Part shown: one piece after another, positions 46,205-55,714 of the stretch | Position numbering within the stretch: position 1 is the stretch's first letter | How the letters are laid out: every line of letters begins with the position of its first letter | From: Kushneria marisflavi | Lineage (GTDB): Bacteria > Pseudomonadota > Gammaproteobacteria > Pseudomonadales > Halomonadaceae | Direction: 5' to 3' | Length of the DNA stretch: 64,000 nucleotides | Assembly: GCF_002157205.1 (NCBI RefSeq) | Contig: NZ_CP021358.1 | Span: 3,603,186 to 3,667,185 of the forward strand | Notes under the pieces: generated by a model | Told to the model about the DNA's origin: nothing | The model's database searches: none | What the model saw: only the letters and a program-made list of their open reading frames with translations | Made by a program: the position numbers and the translations under genes

Positions 46205-49096
46205 TTAATCGCGATAGTCATCAATGCTCGGGCAGCTGCAGATCAGATTGCGATCGCCGTAGACGTTGTCGACCCGGTTGACGCTGGGCCAGAACTTGGC
46301 GGCTTTGGTGGCCTGAGTGGGGAAGGCGGCCTGCTCGCGAGAATAGGGATAAGGCCAGTCATCGCGATACAGGTCATGTTGCGTATGCGGAGCGTTGACC
46401 AGCACATTGTTATCGCGGGCGACATCTCCCTGCTCGACGGCACGAATCTCCTCACGTATGGCAATCATGGCATCACAAAAACGATCCAGTTCCTGACGTG
46501 ACTCGGACTCGGTTGGCTCGATCATGAGCGTACCGGCAACCGGGAAGGACATGGTCGGGGCATGGAATCCGTAATCCATCAGGCGTTTGGCGATGTCCTC
46601 TTCATCGATCCCGCTGGTCGCCTTGAGCGGGCGAATATCGATAATGCATTCATGAGCCACATACCCCTTGTTGCCACGATAAAGCACGCTGTAATGATCG
46701 CTCAGGCAACGTGCCATGTAGTTGGCGTTCAGGATGGCGGTTTCACTGGCTTCACGCAGACCGCGAGCACCCATCATGACAATGTAGGCCCATGAAATAG
46801 GCAGGATCAGAGCGCTGCCAAAAGCTGCCGACGATACGGCCGTGCCGGGCTCGAGATCCATGTGGCCGCTGCGATGGACATGGCCCGGTAGATATTCTGC
46901 CAGGTGTGCCTTGACACCGATCGGGCCCATTCCCGGGCCACCACCACCATGAGGAATGCAGAAGGTCTTGTGCAGGTTGAGGTGAGAGACATCTCCGCCA
47001 TAGTCACCCGGTCGGCACAGGCCAACCTGCGCATTCATGTTGGCACCATCGATATACACCTGACCGCCATGCTGATGCACGATGTCGCAGGCCTTGCGAA
47101 TACCTTCCTCGAACACGCCATGCGTAGAGGGATAGGTCAGCATGATGGCTGACAGATCATTACTGTGTTTCTCGGCCTTGGCCTGTAAATCTGCCAGGTC
47201 GATATTGCCATTGGCATCACATTCAACCACCACGACCTTCATGCTGGTCATTGCCGCCGAGGCCGGGTTGGTGCCGTGTGCCGAGGCCGGAATCAGACAG
47301 ATATGCCGATGTCCCTGATCGATGGATTGCTGATAGCGGCGAATGGCCAGAAGGCCGGCATACTCACCCTGCGCTCCTGAGTTGGGCTGCATCGAAATGG
47401 CGTCATAGCCGGTGACTTCGACGAGATAGTCACCCAGCTCTTCGATCATTTTCAGATAGCCCGGAACCTGCGATTCGGGAGCGAAGGGGTGGATATCGGC
47501 GCATTCGGTCCATGACAGCGGCACCATCTCTGTGGTGGCGTTGAGCTTCATGGTGCACGAGCCCAGCGGAATCATGGCATGCGTCAGCGACAGGTCACGA
47601 TTTTCAAGCCGTTTCAGGTAGCGCAGCATCTCGGTTTCGCTGTGGTAGCGCGAAAAGGTGGGATGCGTCAGAAATTCCGACTGGCGCCGATAGGCCGCCG
47701 GCAGTTGGGCAGGGGTACCCTGCAGTGCGGCGTCAAGGGCAGTCACATCGCGGCCGTGCTGTTCGCCCAGTAGCAGGGTGAACAGCGTGTCGAGATCCTG
47801 TGGTGTGGTGGTCTCATCCAGGCTGATGCCAACGCGGCCATCTTCGCGATAGCGCAGGTTGTGGCCGGCGGTTTCTGCACGCTGTCGCAGGGCATTGACG
47901 TCGTCAACCCGCAGGGTCAGCGTGTCAAAGAAATGCTCGCTTTCAATGACTGCTGCGCTGTCTTTCAGTCCGCTGGCCAGAATGCGGGTCATGCGGTGCA
48001 CACGGTGGGCGATGGTGCGAATCCCGTCGGAACCATGATAGACCGCATAAAATCCGGCGATATTGGCCAGCAGTGCCTGAGCGGTACAAATGTTGGAGGT
48101 TGCCTTTTCGCGGCGGATGTGCTGCTCGCGCGTTTGCATGGCCATTCGCAGGGCAGGCTTGCCGTGTCGGTCGCGGGAAACGCCGATGACGCGTCCGGGC
48201 ATGGCACGCTTTAGATCATCATTGACGGCGAAAAAGGCGGCATGCGGACCACCAAAGCCCATGGGGACACCAAATCGCTGGGCGGAGCCAAGCGCGATAT
48301 CGGCGCCCATTTCTCCCGGTGGCTTTAATAGCGCCAGCGCCAGCAGATCCGTGGCCACGGCCACCATGACATTGCGCTCATGCGCGTGTTCGATGAGCGT
48401 GTCGAGCTCAACTAGGCTGCCATCCTCGGCCGGATATTGCAGCAGGGCACCGAAAACATCGTACTGATCAAGTCGCTCGGCACGATCCACGATCACCTTA
48501 AGCCCGAGCCATCGGGCACGGGTACGTACCACATCCAGAGTTTGGGGGAAAACATGGTCGGCGACAAAAAAGGCCGAGCTTTTGTTCTTTCGATTGGCCC
48601 GCTTGCAAAGCGCCATGGCCTCGGCTGCGGCGGTGGCCTCATCCAGCAGGGAAGCATTGGCGAGTGCCATGCCGGTCATGTCCATGACTACCTGCTGAAA
48701 GTTGAGAAGCCCTTCAAGGCGCCCTTGGGCGATTTCGGGCTGGTAGGGCGTGTAGGCCGTGTACCAGCCCGGGTTTTCCAGCACATTGCGGGCAATGACA
48801 GCCGGCATGATGGTGCCGTAGTAACCGGCACCGATGTGATTTCTCATGACCCGGTTGGTACCCATGACGCGGCGAAGACGCGTAAGCGCCTCGAGCTCCG
48901 ACACCGGTTCTGCCAGATTCAGCTCACCTTCCAGGCGAATGTCTCCGGGAATGGTGTGCGCGAGCAGATCAGCCATCGAGTCGGCACCAAGCGTCTCCAG
49001 CATATGGCGACGTGCTGTGGCATCGACGCCAATATGACGGTCAATAAACGCATCATGCACAAAGAGTTCATCCAGCGAGCGAGAGTCAGCGGCCAT
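46205..49096 (-). CDS. gcvP: glycine dehydrogenase (decarboxylating), P protein
   Basis: A 963-residue fused P protein of the glycine cleavage system. It decarboxylates glycine and passes the aminomethyl group to lipoyl-GcvH. Two homologous halves: the N-terminal one begins [21 protein letters not shown] and contains [20 protein letters not shown] and [20 protein letters not shown]. The C-terminal one carries the PLP lysine in [20 protein letters not shown]. The start at 49096 ([12 protein letters not shown]) fits the family, and the frame upstream is not conserved. It follows gcvH on the same strand. Confidence 0.96.
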   Translation of the reverse strand: MAADSRSLDELFVHDAFIDRHIGVDATARRHMLETLGADSMADLLAHTIPGDIRLEGELNLAEPVSELEALTRLRRVMGTNRVMRNHIGAGYYGTIMPAVIARNVLENPGWYTAYTPYQPEIAQGRLEGLLNFQQVVMDMTGMALANASLLDEATAAAEAMALCKRANRKNKSSAFFVADHVFPQTLDVVRTRARWLGLKVIVDRAERLDQYDVFGALLQYPAEDGSLVELDTLIEHAHERNVMVAVATDLLALALLKPPGEMGADIALGSAQRFGVPMGFGGPHAAFFAVNDDLKRAMPGRVIGVSRDRHGKPALRMAMQTREQHIRREKATSNICTAQALLANIAGFYAVYHGSDGIRTIAHRVHRMTRILASGLKDSAAVIESEHFFDTLTLRVDDVNALRQRAETAGHNLRYREDGRVGISLDETTTPQDLDTLFTLLLGEQHGRDVTALDAALQGTPAQLPAAYRRQSEFLTHPTFSRYHSETEMLRYLKRLENRDLSLTHAMIPLGSCTMKLNATTEMVPLSWTECADIHPFAPESQVPGYLKMIEELGDYLVEVTGYDAISMQPNSGAQGEYAGLLAIRRYQQSIDQGHRHICLIPASAHGTNPASAAMTSMKVVVVECDANGNIDLADLQAKAEKHSNDLSAIMLTYPSTHGVFEEGIRKACDIVHQHGGQVYIDGANMNAQVGLCRPGDYGGDVSHLNLHKTFCIPHGGGGPGMGPIGVKAHLAEYLPGHVHRSGHMDLEPGTAVSSAAFGSALILPISWAYIVMMGARGLREASETAILNANYMARCLSDHYSVLYRGNKGYVAHECIIDIRPLKATSGIDEEDIAKRLMDYGFHAPTMSFPVAGTLMIEPTESESRQELDRFCDAMIAIREEIRAVEQGDVARDNNVLVNAPHTQHDLYRDDWPYPYSREQAAFPTQATKAAKFWPSVNRVDNVYGDRNLICSCPSIDDYRD

Positions 49097-49224
49097 GGGA
49101 TATCCGTAAGATGAAGTGTCAGAAGATGGCACTGCGAGGTGCAACGAGCGCAGGGCCCGCGATGAGCAGGCCATTTTCCGACAGCAGCGAGGAGGTCAGC
49201 CTCGGGTGTTGGTAGTAAACGCGA

Positions 49225-49623
49225 TCAGTCGTTTGATTCGTTGGCGACAAGCTCGGTATAGCTGTCAGCATCCATCAGGGATTCGAGTTCATCGGGCTCT
49301 GCCAGGCGAATCTTGATCAGCCAGGCATCGTCGTAGGGGCTTTCGTTGAGACTTTCAGGGGCATCTTCGAGCAGCGTGTTGACGCCAAGGACTTCGCCGC
49401 CCAGAGGGGCATAAAGATCGGAGGCGGCCTTGACCGACTCGACCACACCGAACTCTTCACCGGTAGTGAGGGTGCTGCCTACTTCTGGAAGCTCTACAAA
49501 AACGACGTCGCCCAGTGCCTGCTGGGCATGGTCGGTAATACCGATGGTAACCGTACCGTCGCCATTGTCCTGGACCCATTCATGACTGTCCGAGTAGCGA
49601 AGATTAGTGGGGATCTGGCTCAT
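49225..49623 (-). CDS. gcvH: glycine cleavage system H protein
   Basis: A 132-residue lipoyl carrier protein that shuttles the methylamine group between GcvP, GcvT and the dihydrolipoyl dehydrogenase. The lipoylation site is the Lys in FGVVESVKAASDLYAPLGG. LRYSDSHEWVQDNGDGTVTI at the start and the acidic C-terminal LMDADSYTELV are typical. ATG at 49623 fits family length; eight further codons are open upstream. Transcribed before gcvP, with a 128-base gap. Confidence 0.96.
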   Translation of the reverse strand: MSQIPTNLRYSDSHEWVQDNGDGTVTIGITDHAQQALGDVVFVELPEVGSTLTTGEEFGVVESVKAASDLYAPLGGEVLGVNTLLEDAPESLNESPYDDAWLIKIRLAEPDELESLMDADSYTELVANESND

Positions 49624-49956
49624 TTTGTATGTCCTGTTCAATGCCAAGATGACGGATGGCGAAACATCCCGAGGATAACGAGGCTGACCTGCCTATAGGG
49701 TGGCTTCAGGCGGCTGGCTCGTCCACTGCTGATTGCGGATCGGCGATTTTGTTATGCCGGCGTGTTTCCGATAGGAAACTTTTTGCTTATCGTAACGTTG
49801 CAAATCGAGGACTAAAAGGGGCAGGCATGAAAAACGTTGGTCTCAAACACGCTTGTCATGACATTGGCTGGGGTAGCCTGTAGATTTTCATGTGGCACTG
49901 TCATTCTTATCGTTTGGTCACCAGTGACTTCAATAACAACTCAGGGAAAATCGGTC
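49624..49956. other. divergent intergenic region between gcvH and the AGCS symporter gene
   Basis: About 330 bases that must hold the promoters for both transcription units. I looked for the glycine riboswitch core that often precedes glycine transporter or gcv genes and did not see it. No clear GcvA or PurR site was assigned. The frame open through the second half lacks family similarity before the symporter start. Confidence 0.5.
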
Positions 49957-51318
49957 ATGGAAACATTACAGGGACTGGTAACAGGCATTAATGGGGTGGT
50001 CTGGGGACCACTGATGCTGGTGTTGTTGCTCGGTGTGGGGCTTTATCTGCAGATAGGTCTCAAGGGCATGCCGATACGCAATATTGGTCGTGCCTTTGGC
50101 CTGCTCTGGCAGGGACGGACGCCGGGTGAAAAGGATAGTGGCGAAATTTCGTCCTTCAATGCCCTCATGACCTCACTGTCTGCCACCATCGGCACTGGCA
50201 ATATTGCCGGGGTGGCGACCGCCATTGCGCTGGGTGGCCCGGGCGCCGTGTTCTGGATGTGGATGACGGCCCTGGTGGGCATGGCCACCAAATATGCCGA
50301 AGCGGTCTGTGCCGTGCGCTATCGCGAGCGCGATGAGCAGGGCAATTTTGTAGGTGGGCCGATGTATTACATCAAAAATGGCCTCGGCAAGCGTTACGCC
50401 TGGCTGGGTGTACTGTTTGCCCTGTTTGGTACGCTGGCCTCCTTCGGTATCGGTAACACGGTACAGGCCAATTCAGTGGCAGATGCCTTGTCTACCTCCT
50501 TCAATATCCCTTCATGGGTAACCGGCCTTGTGATCATGGTGCTGGCGGGGGCTGTCATTCTGGGAGGCATTCAGCGCATTTCAAGTGTTGCCGGGCGTTT
50601 GGTACCGTTCATGGCGGTTGCTTATCTACTGGCCGGACTGGTCGTGCTGGCGATCAATTATGCTGCCATTCCCGAGGCGCTCTGGCTGATCGTTCGCCAC
50701 GCCTTTACGCCCATTTCGGCGGCGGGTGGGTTTGCCGGTGCCGCAGTAGCCGCAGCCATTCGTTTTGGTGTGGCGCGAGGGGTCTTTTCCAATGAGGCAG
50801 GCCTTGGCAGTGCCCCCATTGCCCATGCTGCGGCCCAGACCAATAGCCCGGTCAGGCAGGGCATGGTGGCCATGCTGGGCACCTTCATCGATACCATTGT
50901 GGTCTGCTCGATCACGGCGCTGGCCATCGTGACTTCCGGTCAGTGGCTCGAAGGTGATTCCGGGGCTTCCCTGACCTCCATGGCATTTCGTATGGCATTG
51001 CCGGGACCTGGTGATTATATCGTTGCCATCGCACTGGCCATTTTTGCCTTTACCACCATCCTGGGCTGGTCCTATTACGGAGAGCGATGCTTCCAGTATC
51101 TCTTTGGCAGCCGTGCTGCGCGTTTCTATCGAATCGCCTTTGTGCTGGCGATACCGGTAGGCGCCATGGCGCATCTTGATTTTATCTGGTTGCTGGCGGA
51201 TACCTTCAATGCCTTGATGGCGATCCCCAACCTCATCGCTCTGGCACTGCTGTCGCCGGTGGTTTTCAAGCTGACTCGTGAGCATTTTGCCGGACAGACG
51301 GCGGATCAAAAGCGGTAA
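49957..51318 (+). CDS. sodium:alanine/glycine symporter (AGCS family)
   Basis: About 453 residues from the ATG at 49957, served by AGGGA. Inner-membrane carrier with around 11 hydrophobic segments. The AGCS signature is clear in SSFNALMTSLSATIGTGNIAGVATA, followed by GGPGAVFWMWMTALVGMATK with YAEAVCAVRYR and GGPMYYIKNGLG. RGVFSNEAGLGSAPIAHAAA lies in the second half. It precedes gcvT by 85 bases on the same strand, so it very likely brings in glycine (or alanine) for the glycine cleavage system, since both are in one operon. Confidence 0.93.
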   Translation: METLQGLVTGINGVVWGPLMLVLLLGVGLYLQIGLKGMPIRNIGRAFGLLWQGRTPGEKDSGEISSFNALMTSLSATIGTGNIAGVATAIALGGPGAVFWMWMTALVGMATKYAEAVCAVRYRERDEQGNFVGGPMYYIKNGLGKRYAWLGVLFALFGTLASFGIGNTVQANSVADALSTSFNIPSWVTGLVIMVLAGAVILGGIQRISSVAGRLVPFMAVAYLLAGLVVLAINYAAIPEALWLIVRHAFTPISAAGGFAGAAVAAAIRFGVARGVFSNEAGLGSAPIAHAAAQTNSPVRQGMVAMLGTFIDTIVVCSITALAIVTSGQWLEGDSGASLTSMAFRMALPGPGDYIVAIALAIFAFTTILGWSYYGERCFQYLFGSRAARFYRIAFVLAIPVGAMAHLDFIWLLADTFNALMAIPNLIALALLSPVVFKLTREHFAGQTADQKR

Positions 51319-51403
51319 TCGATCGTCAGAATGTGCATGGCCCTGGCCTGCAAGGGGCTGTGCACATTTCAATATTCATTCATGACCCGGATTCGGAGGA
51401 TTT

Positions 51404-52519
51404 ATGTCAACCCTGCATCGAACGCCGCTCTATACGCTCTGGCAACAGCGCGGGGGCAGATTTGTTCCCTTCGCCGGCTATGAAATGCCTGTTCAGTTCG
51501 AGATGGGAATCAAGCGTGAGCATGAGCACACGCGTCAAAAGTGCGGGTTGTTTGATGTCTCCCATATGGGACAGATGCTGATTCATGGTAGCCAGCCGGC
51601 AACGGCGCTTGAGCGAGTATCGCCGATCGATGCGGCGGGTATTGCCCACGGTCGGCAGCGTTATGGTCTCTTTACCAGCAGTGTTGGCGGGATTCATGAT
51701 GACTTCATGGCGGTCAATGCCGGAGAGCATCTCTATCTGGTCGTCAATGCTGCCTGTCGTGCGGCGGATGCGGCCTTGCTAAGAAGCGGGCTGGGTGAAG
51801 GTGGGGACCTCGAGGTCGTCGAGGATCGTGCGCTACTGGCGCTTCAGGGGCCCATGGCGCGTGACGTCATGAGTGATCTGTGTCCGTCGGCGACAGAGCT
51901 CACCTTCATGCAACACGCCCGGTTCGAGATCATGGGACATGAGGTCTGGATCAGTTGCTCGGGATATACCGGGGAAGATGGTTTTGAACTTTCCATTCCT
52001 GCCGAGGGTGCCCGGACAATTGCCGAGTGGTTGCTGGATCAGGACGGCGTTGAGCCCATCGGGCTGGGTGCGCGCGATTCATTGCGCCTCGAAGCCGGGC
52101 TTTGTCTCTATGGTCACGACATGGACAAGGAAACCACGCCCATCGAGGCGTCGCTTGGCTGGGCGATCGGCAAGGCGCGACGTCAGGGCGGGGAGCGAGA
52201 AGGCGGATTTCCTGGCGCGGATGTGATTCTGACCCAGCAGGCCAATCAGGACGCCGAACGCCTGCGAGTCGGGTTGAAGGCTGATGGAAAAGCGCCGGTG
52301 CGTGAGGGGGCCAAACTTTTCAATATGGAAGGTGACCCCATCGGCGAGGTGACCTCGGGCACTTTTGGCCCATCGGTCGGAGCACCCGTTGCCATGGGTT
52401 ATATCAAACGAGAGCGTTGTGAGCCGGGGCAAAAGCTACAGGCAGAGGTGCGCGGACGTCGGTTGGATATGACGGTCACACCGATGCCCTTTGTCACCAC
52501 CCATTACTATCGTGGCTAG
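51404..52519 (+). CDS. gcvT: aminomethyltransferase, T protein of the glycine cleavage system
   Basis: 371 residues, the family norm. It transfers the methylene group from aminomethyl-GcvH to tetrahydrofolate and releases ammonia. LYTLWQQRGGRFVPFAGYEM at the start, CGLFDVSHMGQM, the folate-site GYTGEDGFELSIP, and LGARDSLRLEAGLCLYGHDM containing the catalytic Asp region. The C-terminal barrel has GEVTSGTFGPSVG. It is encoded on the strand opposite to gcvH-gcvP, downstream of the AGCS symporter. GGAGG precedes the start. Confidence 0.96.
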   Translation: MSTLHRTPLYTLWQQRGGRFVPFAGYEMPVQFEMGIKREHEHTRQKCGLFDVSHMGQMLIHGSQPATALERVSPIDAAGIAHGRQRYGLFTSSVGGIHDDFMAVNAGEHLYLVVNAACRAADAALLRSGLGEGGDLEVVEDRALLALQGPMARDVMSDLCPSATELTFMQHARFEIMGHEVWISCSGYTGEDGFELSIPAEGARTIAEWLLDQDGVEPIGLGARDSLRLEAGLCLYGHDMDKETTPIEASLGWAIGKARRQGGEREGGFPGADVILTQQANQDAERLRVGLKADGKAPVREGAKLFNMEGDPIGEVTSGTFGPSVGAPVAMGYIKRERCEPGQKLQAEVRGRRLDMTVTPMPFVTTHYYRG

Positions 52520-52529
52520 TCAGGAACGA

Positions 52530-52557
52530 GAAAGGCCCTGTTTAACAGGGCCTTTTC
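52530..52557. terminator. bidirectional terminator between gcvT and the TRAP operon
   Basis: GAAAAGGCCCTG-type arms: AAAGGCCCTG and CAGGGCCTTTT around a 4-base TTAA loop, with A and T tracts on both sides, located between convergent genes. Confidence 0.9.
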
Positions 52558-52582
52558 GGACGAGCGGCGAGATGTCAGGGTG

Positions 52583-53884
52583 TTAAACCAGCCACATGGC
52601 AAGGTTGGGCCAGAACAGCAGGGCAAACAGCACCAGCAGCTGCAGGGCAATAAAGGGCAGCAGTGATACAAAAATGTCCTTGAGGCTGATTTCCGGTGGG
52701 GCAACCCCCTTGAGATAGAACGCGGCGGGGCCGAATGGTGGAGAAAGAAATGACACCTGCATGTTGACGGCAAACAGGATGCCGAACCATATCGGGCTAT
52801 AACCCAGCTGAACAATAATGGGCACAAAGATTGGCAGGGTCAGCATCGCGACCCCAATCCAGTCGAGGAACATGCCCAGCACCAGCAAAATGCCCATCAT
52901 CACCAGGATAATGACGATCGGGGAAACGTCGAGTCCCATGATCATGCCGGATATGAAGCGGTTACCGCCCATCAGATTATAAACCCCGACCAGCGCTGCG
53001 GCGCCGATACCGATCCAGATGATCATGCCGCAGGTCATGAGTGTCTGACCAAGGCTTTCGTGCATGGTCTTGAACGAGAACTCACCGCGCAGCACGATCG
53101 CCAGCAACACGCCGAAGACACCCATGGCTGCTGCTTCAGTGACCGAGGCAACACCGCCATAGATCGAGCCCAGCACAAGCACTGCAATCAGTGCCGGTAC
53201 GATGATGGCCTGTAGTGCCTTGCCCTTGGTAGCGAAGGTCTCGCGGCGGTCTTCTTCGGTTAACGGTGGGCCAAGGCTCGGGTTTTTCAGACAGCGCACC
53301 AGAACATAACCGATATAGGAGAGCATCAGGATCACCGCTGGTGTAATGGCGGCGGTAAATAGATCGGCGATGGAAACGCTGGCAATCAGTCCATAGATGA
53401 TCAGTACGATCGAAGGCGGCATCATGGTGCCCAGTGACCCGCCGGCACAGACAACGCCGATGGACAGATGCTTGTCATAACCCAGTCGGAGCATCTGTGG
53501 CAGGGCAAGAATGCCCAACAGCACGATTTCTCCCCCGATAATCCCTGAAAGCGCTGCCAGGAAAAACGCCACAACCACGGTCTGCACTGCCACACCGCCG
53601 GGCAGGCGTCCCGCAAAGACGCGCATGGCATTGAACAAATCCTTTGCGATACCGGAGCGGTCCAGCAGCGAGGCCATGAGCACGAACATCGGTACTGCGA
53701 CCAGGGAATATTCGGTCACAAACCCATAGATGCGGCTGGTCACCAATGGCATGGCCATCGGCCCGAACCAGCCAAAGGTAAAGGCCAGCGCGACCAAACC
53801 GGTAATGAAGGCTAGCGGCAGTCCGGTAATCAAAAGGGCGAAGATTGCCCCGACCATTAAAATCGTACCGTCGGCAATGGTCAT
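52583..53884 (-). CDS. dctM: TRAP transporter large permease subunit (DctM type)
   Basis: A 433-residue inner-membrane protein with about 12 hydrophobic segments, the sodium-driven transport subunit of a tripartite ATP-independent periplasmic transporter. Typical segments: ALLITGLPLAFITGLVALAF near the start, ALPQMLRLGYDKHLSIGVVC AGGSLGTMMPPSI (the conserved Gly-rich hairpin), and FLDWIGVAMLTLPIFVPIIV towards the C-terminus. Its start overlaps the small-subunit stop by four bases. Substrate is set by the binding proteins upstream and is probably an organic acid. Confidence 0.94.
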   Translation of the reverse strand: MTIADGTILMVGAIFALLITGLPLAFITGLVALAFTFGWFGPMAMPLVTSRIYGFVTEYSLVAVPMFVLMASLLDRSGIAKDLFNAMRVFAGRLPGGVAVQTVVVAFFLAALSGIIGGEIVLLGILALPQMLRLGYDKHLSIGVVCAGGSLGTMMPPSIVLIIYGLIASVSIADLFTAAITPAVILMLSYIGYVLVRCLKNPSLGPPLTEEDRRETFATKGKALQAIIVPALIAVLVLGSIYGGVASVTEAAAMGVFGVLLAIVLRGEFSFKTMHESLGQTLMTCGMIIWIGIGAAALVGVYNLMGGNRFISGMIMGLDVSPIVIILVMMGILLVLGMFLDWIGVAMLTLPIFVPIIVQLGYSPIWFGILFAVNMQVSFLSPPFGPAAFYLKGVAPPEISLKDIFVSLLPFIALQLLVLFALLFWPNLAMWLV

Positions 53885-54513
53885 GACGCGTCCTCCCCAT
53901 CATTGTGTCGCACCTCGGCAGACCTGCCTCGCAGAGACTGAATGAAATGGACCAGCGACTGCACGCACATGACCATCAGCGCGACCATGATGATCCCTTT
54001 CACCAGGGCCGGAAATGGCGGGTTCCATGAGGTGCCGGAGCGCTCCAGCTGCCAGTCCCCCAGAGGGTTATGCGAGGCATCCCAGAACATGGTGAAGGCG
54101 GCGTAACTCATGGCGAGACAGAAACCGAAGGTAACCAGGTCGTTAAAACGATCCAGCCACAGGCGCAGACGCGGCCCGGCACTGTCATAGAGCACGCGTA
54201 CCCGGATATGGCGATTGCTGGCCAGGGCTGCCGGGCCGCCAAGAGCAAAGCTGACGGCCACCAGCATCACCACGCTTTCATGCACCCAGGAGGTCGGGGA
54301 GTTAAAGCCGTAGCGCATGAGCACTTCATATACACTGATGGCCATGGCCGCAAAAACCAGCCAGGCCGCACCACGGGCACACCATACGACGCCGCGATCG
54401 AGAAGGCTGCGCACCGGGTCCGGAGCATGATCAATATGGTCAGGGTTCGAACGGGCGAGTTCTTCCTCGCCAGCCTCGACCACGCCATGCTGTCGTTGAG
54501 GGTCAGTAGACAT
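53881..54513 (-). CDS. dctQ: TRAP transporter small permease subunit (DctQ type)
   Basis: A 210-residue membrane protein with four hydrophobic segments (AAWLVFAAMAISVYEVLMRYG, ESVVMLVAVSFALGGPAALA, FGFCLAMSYAAFTMFW and IIMVALMVMCVQSLVHF). PTSWVHESVVMLVAVSFALG and NRHIRVRVLYDSAG are the DctQ hallmark positions. A ~35-residue polar N-terminal stretch is longer than usual. Translationally coupled to dctM and encoded 87 bases after the second binding-protein gene. Confidence 0.92.
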   Translation of the reverse strand: MSTDPQRQHGVVEAGEEELARSNPDHIDHAPDPVRSLLDRGVVWCARGAAWLVFAAMAISVYEVLMRYGFNSPTSWVHESVVMLVAVSFALGGPAALASNRHIRVRVLYDSAGPRLRLWLDRFNDLVTFGFCLAMSYAAFTMFWDASHNPLGDWQLERSGTSWNPPFPALVKGIIMVALMVMCVQSLVHFIQSLRGRSAEVRHNDGEDAS

Positions 54514-54600
54514 GAGACAGCCTCTGCATCAGAGAAAATCGATCGTGTAATGGCACGGCCAGAGCATGCGTCTGGCCGTGCCTGCGCAAGGACTGTTCAA

Positions 54601-55659
54601 TCAGGATGAAGTGTCTGTTGCTTCATTGCCGTCTTTGGCGGGCAGCAGGTTGTGCGCCTGAAGATAGGCCACCACCGAGTCATAGTACTCACGGGTGATG
54701 TCGTTGCGTTCAGCCCACTCGGCCCACTCCTTTCGGGCGATATCGCGGAATTTCGCCCGCTCTTCCTGAGACAGATCGATGATCTCGATGTCCGGGTTCT
54801 GCCGGGCCTGACGCACGGCTTCCAGATCACGTGTTTTAAGCTCGGCGACCATTTCATAGGCGAGAGCATCCACGGACGTGGTCAGCATGGCCTGCAAATC
54901 AGCAGGCAGGCTCTGCCAAAGTTCATTGTTGATCGAGACCGCGACCATGGGCAGGGAGTGGAAGCCGGGGTAGAGCGGATAAGGCGCAAAGTCATGCAGG
55001 CCCTGAGCCTGATTGGTGGCAAAGACGGTGTAATCGGCGGCATCGATGACGCCCTTTTCAAGCCCCGTATAGACCTCCGAGCCCGGCAGGTTGACAGGCG
55101 TAGCGCCTGCCTTTTCAAAGATGTTGTAGACCATGCCCTCCGGTGCCCTCAGCTTGAGCCCCTTCATGTCCGCAATGGAATGTATCGGCTTGCTGGAGGG
55201 TAGAGACTCAAGACCGGTCGCCGCGGCGCCGATCAGGTGAAGGCCGTAGGGTTCGACCAGCTTGTTGTAAAGTGTCTCGCCACCGGCATTATTCATGTAA
55301 TCGAGAAAATCGTAGGGATCGCTCCAGGCGCCCACCAGATTGCCCATCATTCCGAAGGCAGGGTTCTGACCGGTGAAGTAGCTGGGGTCGGTCATATGCC
55401 CCTGCAGGATACCGGAACGCACTGCCTGCAGTGTTTGATTGGCCTGTACCACGGCGCCAACCGGCAATATCTCGATGGCAATGCGGCCATCCGACATTTT
55501 CGATACGTTGTCTGCCCATGCCTTTTTCATTTCGAACTGAGGCTCACCAGACGTCTCCGAGGTCTGGAAGGTCCATTCATATTCGGCGGCCTGGGCGTTA
55601 AACGCGGCACTGCCCAGTGCCATGAGGATGCAGGCTTTCAGTGGAAAACGGATAGACAT
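54601..55659 (-). CDS. dctP: TRAP transporter solute-binding protein (second of tandem pair)
   Basis: 352 residues with a Sec signal peptide ending AQA-AEY (~25). Periplasmic DctP-family receptor: GILQGHMTDPSYFTGQNPAF, LKLRAPEGMVYNIFEKAGAT and LPGSEVYTGLEKGVIDAADY (the Arg-containing strand and substrate-loop motifs). The latter resembles the TakP/2-oxoacid and related organic-acid branch. It is clearly paralogous to the protein encoded just upstream, with the same motifs nearly word for word. The C-terminus has an added polar tail. It delivers its ligand to the DctQM permease. Confidence 0.92.
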   Translation of the reverse strand: MSIRFPLKACILMALGSAAFNAQAAEYEWTFQTSETSGEPQFEMKKAWADNVSKMSDGRIAIEILPVGAVVQANQTLQAVRSGILQGHMTDPSYFTGQNPAFGMMGNLVGAWSDPYDFLDYMNNAGGETLYNKLVEPYGLHLIGAAATGLESLPSSKPIHSIADMKGLKLRAPEGMVYNIFEKAGATPVNLPGSEVYTGLEKGVIDAADYTVFATNQAQGLHDFAPYPLYPGFHSLPMVAVSINNELWQSLPADLQAMLTTSVDALAYEMVAELKTRDLEAVRQARQNPDIEIIDLSQEERAKFRDIARKEWAEWAERNDITREYYDSVVAYLQAHNLLPAKDGNEATDTSS

Positions 55660-55714
55660 GATGGGTTCCCTTTACCGTTGTTATTGATGTATTCCCGGTG
55701 GCGCCAGGCCGCAA

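Noticed and set aside
49624..49956. Glycine riboswitch between gcvH and the symporter gene
   Set aside because: The conserved aptamer core sequences were not found on either strand by eye. A covariance search would settle it.
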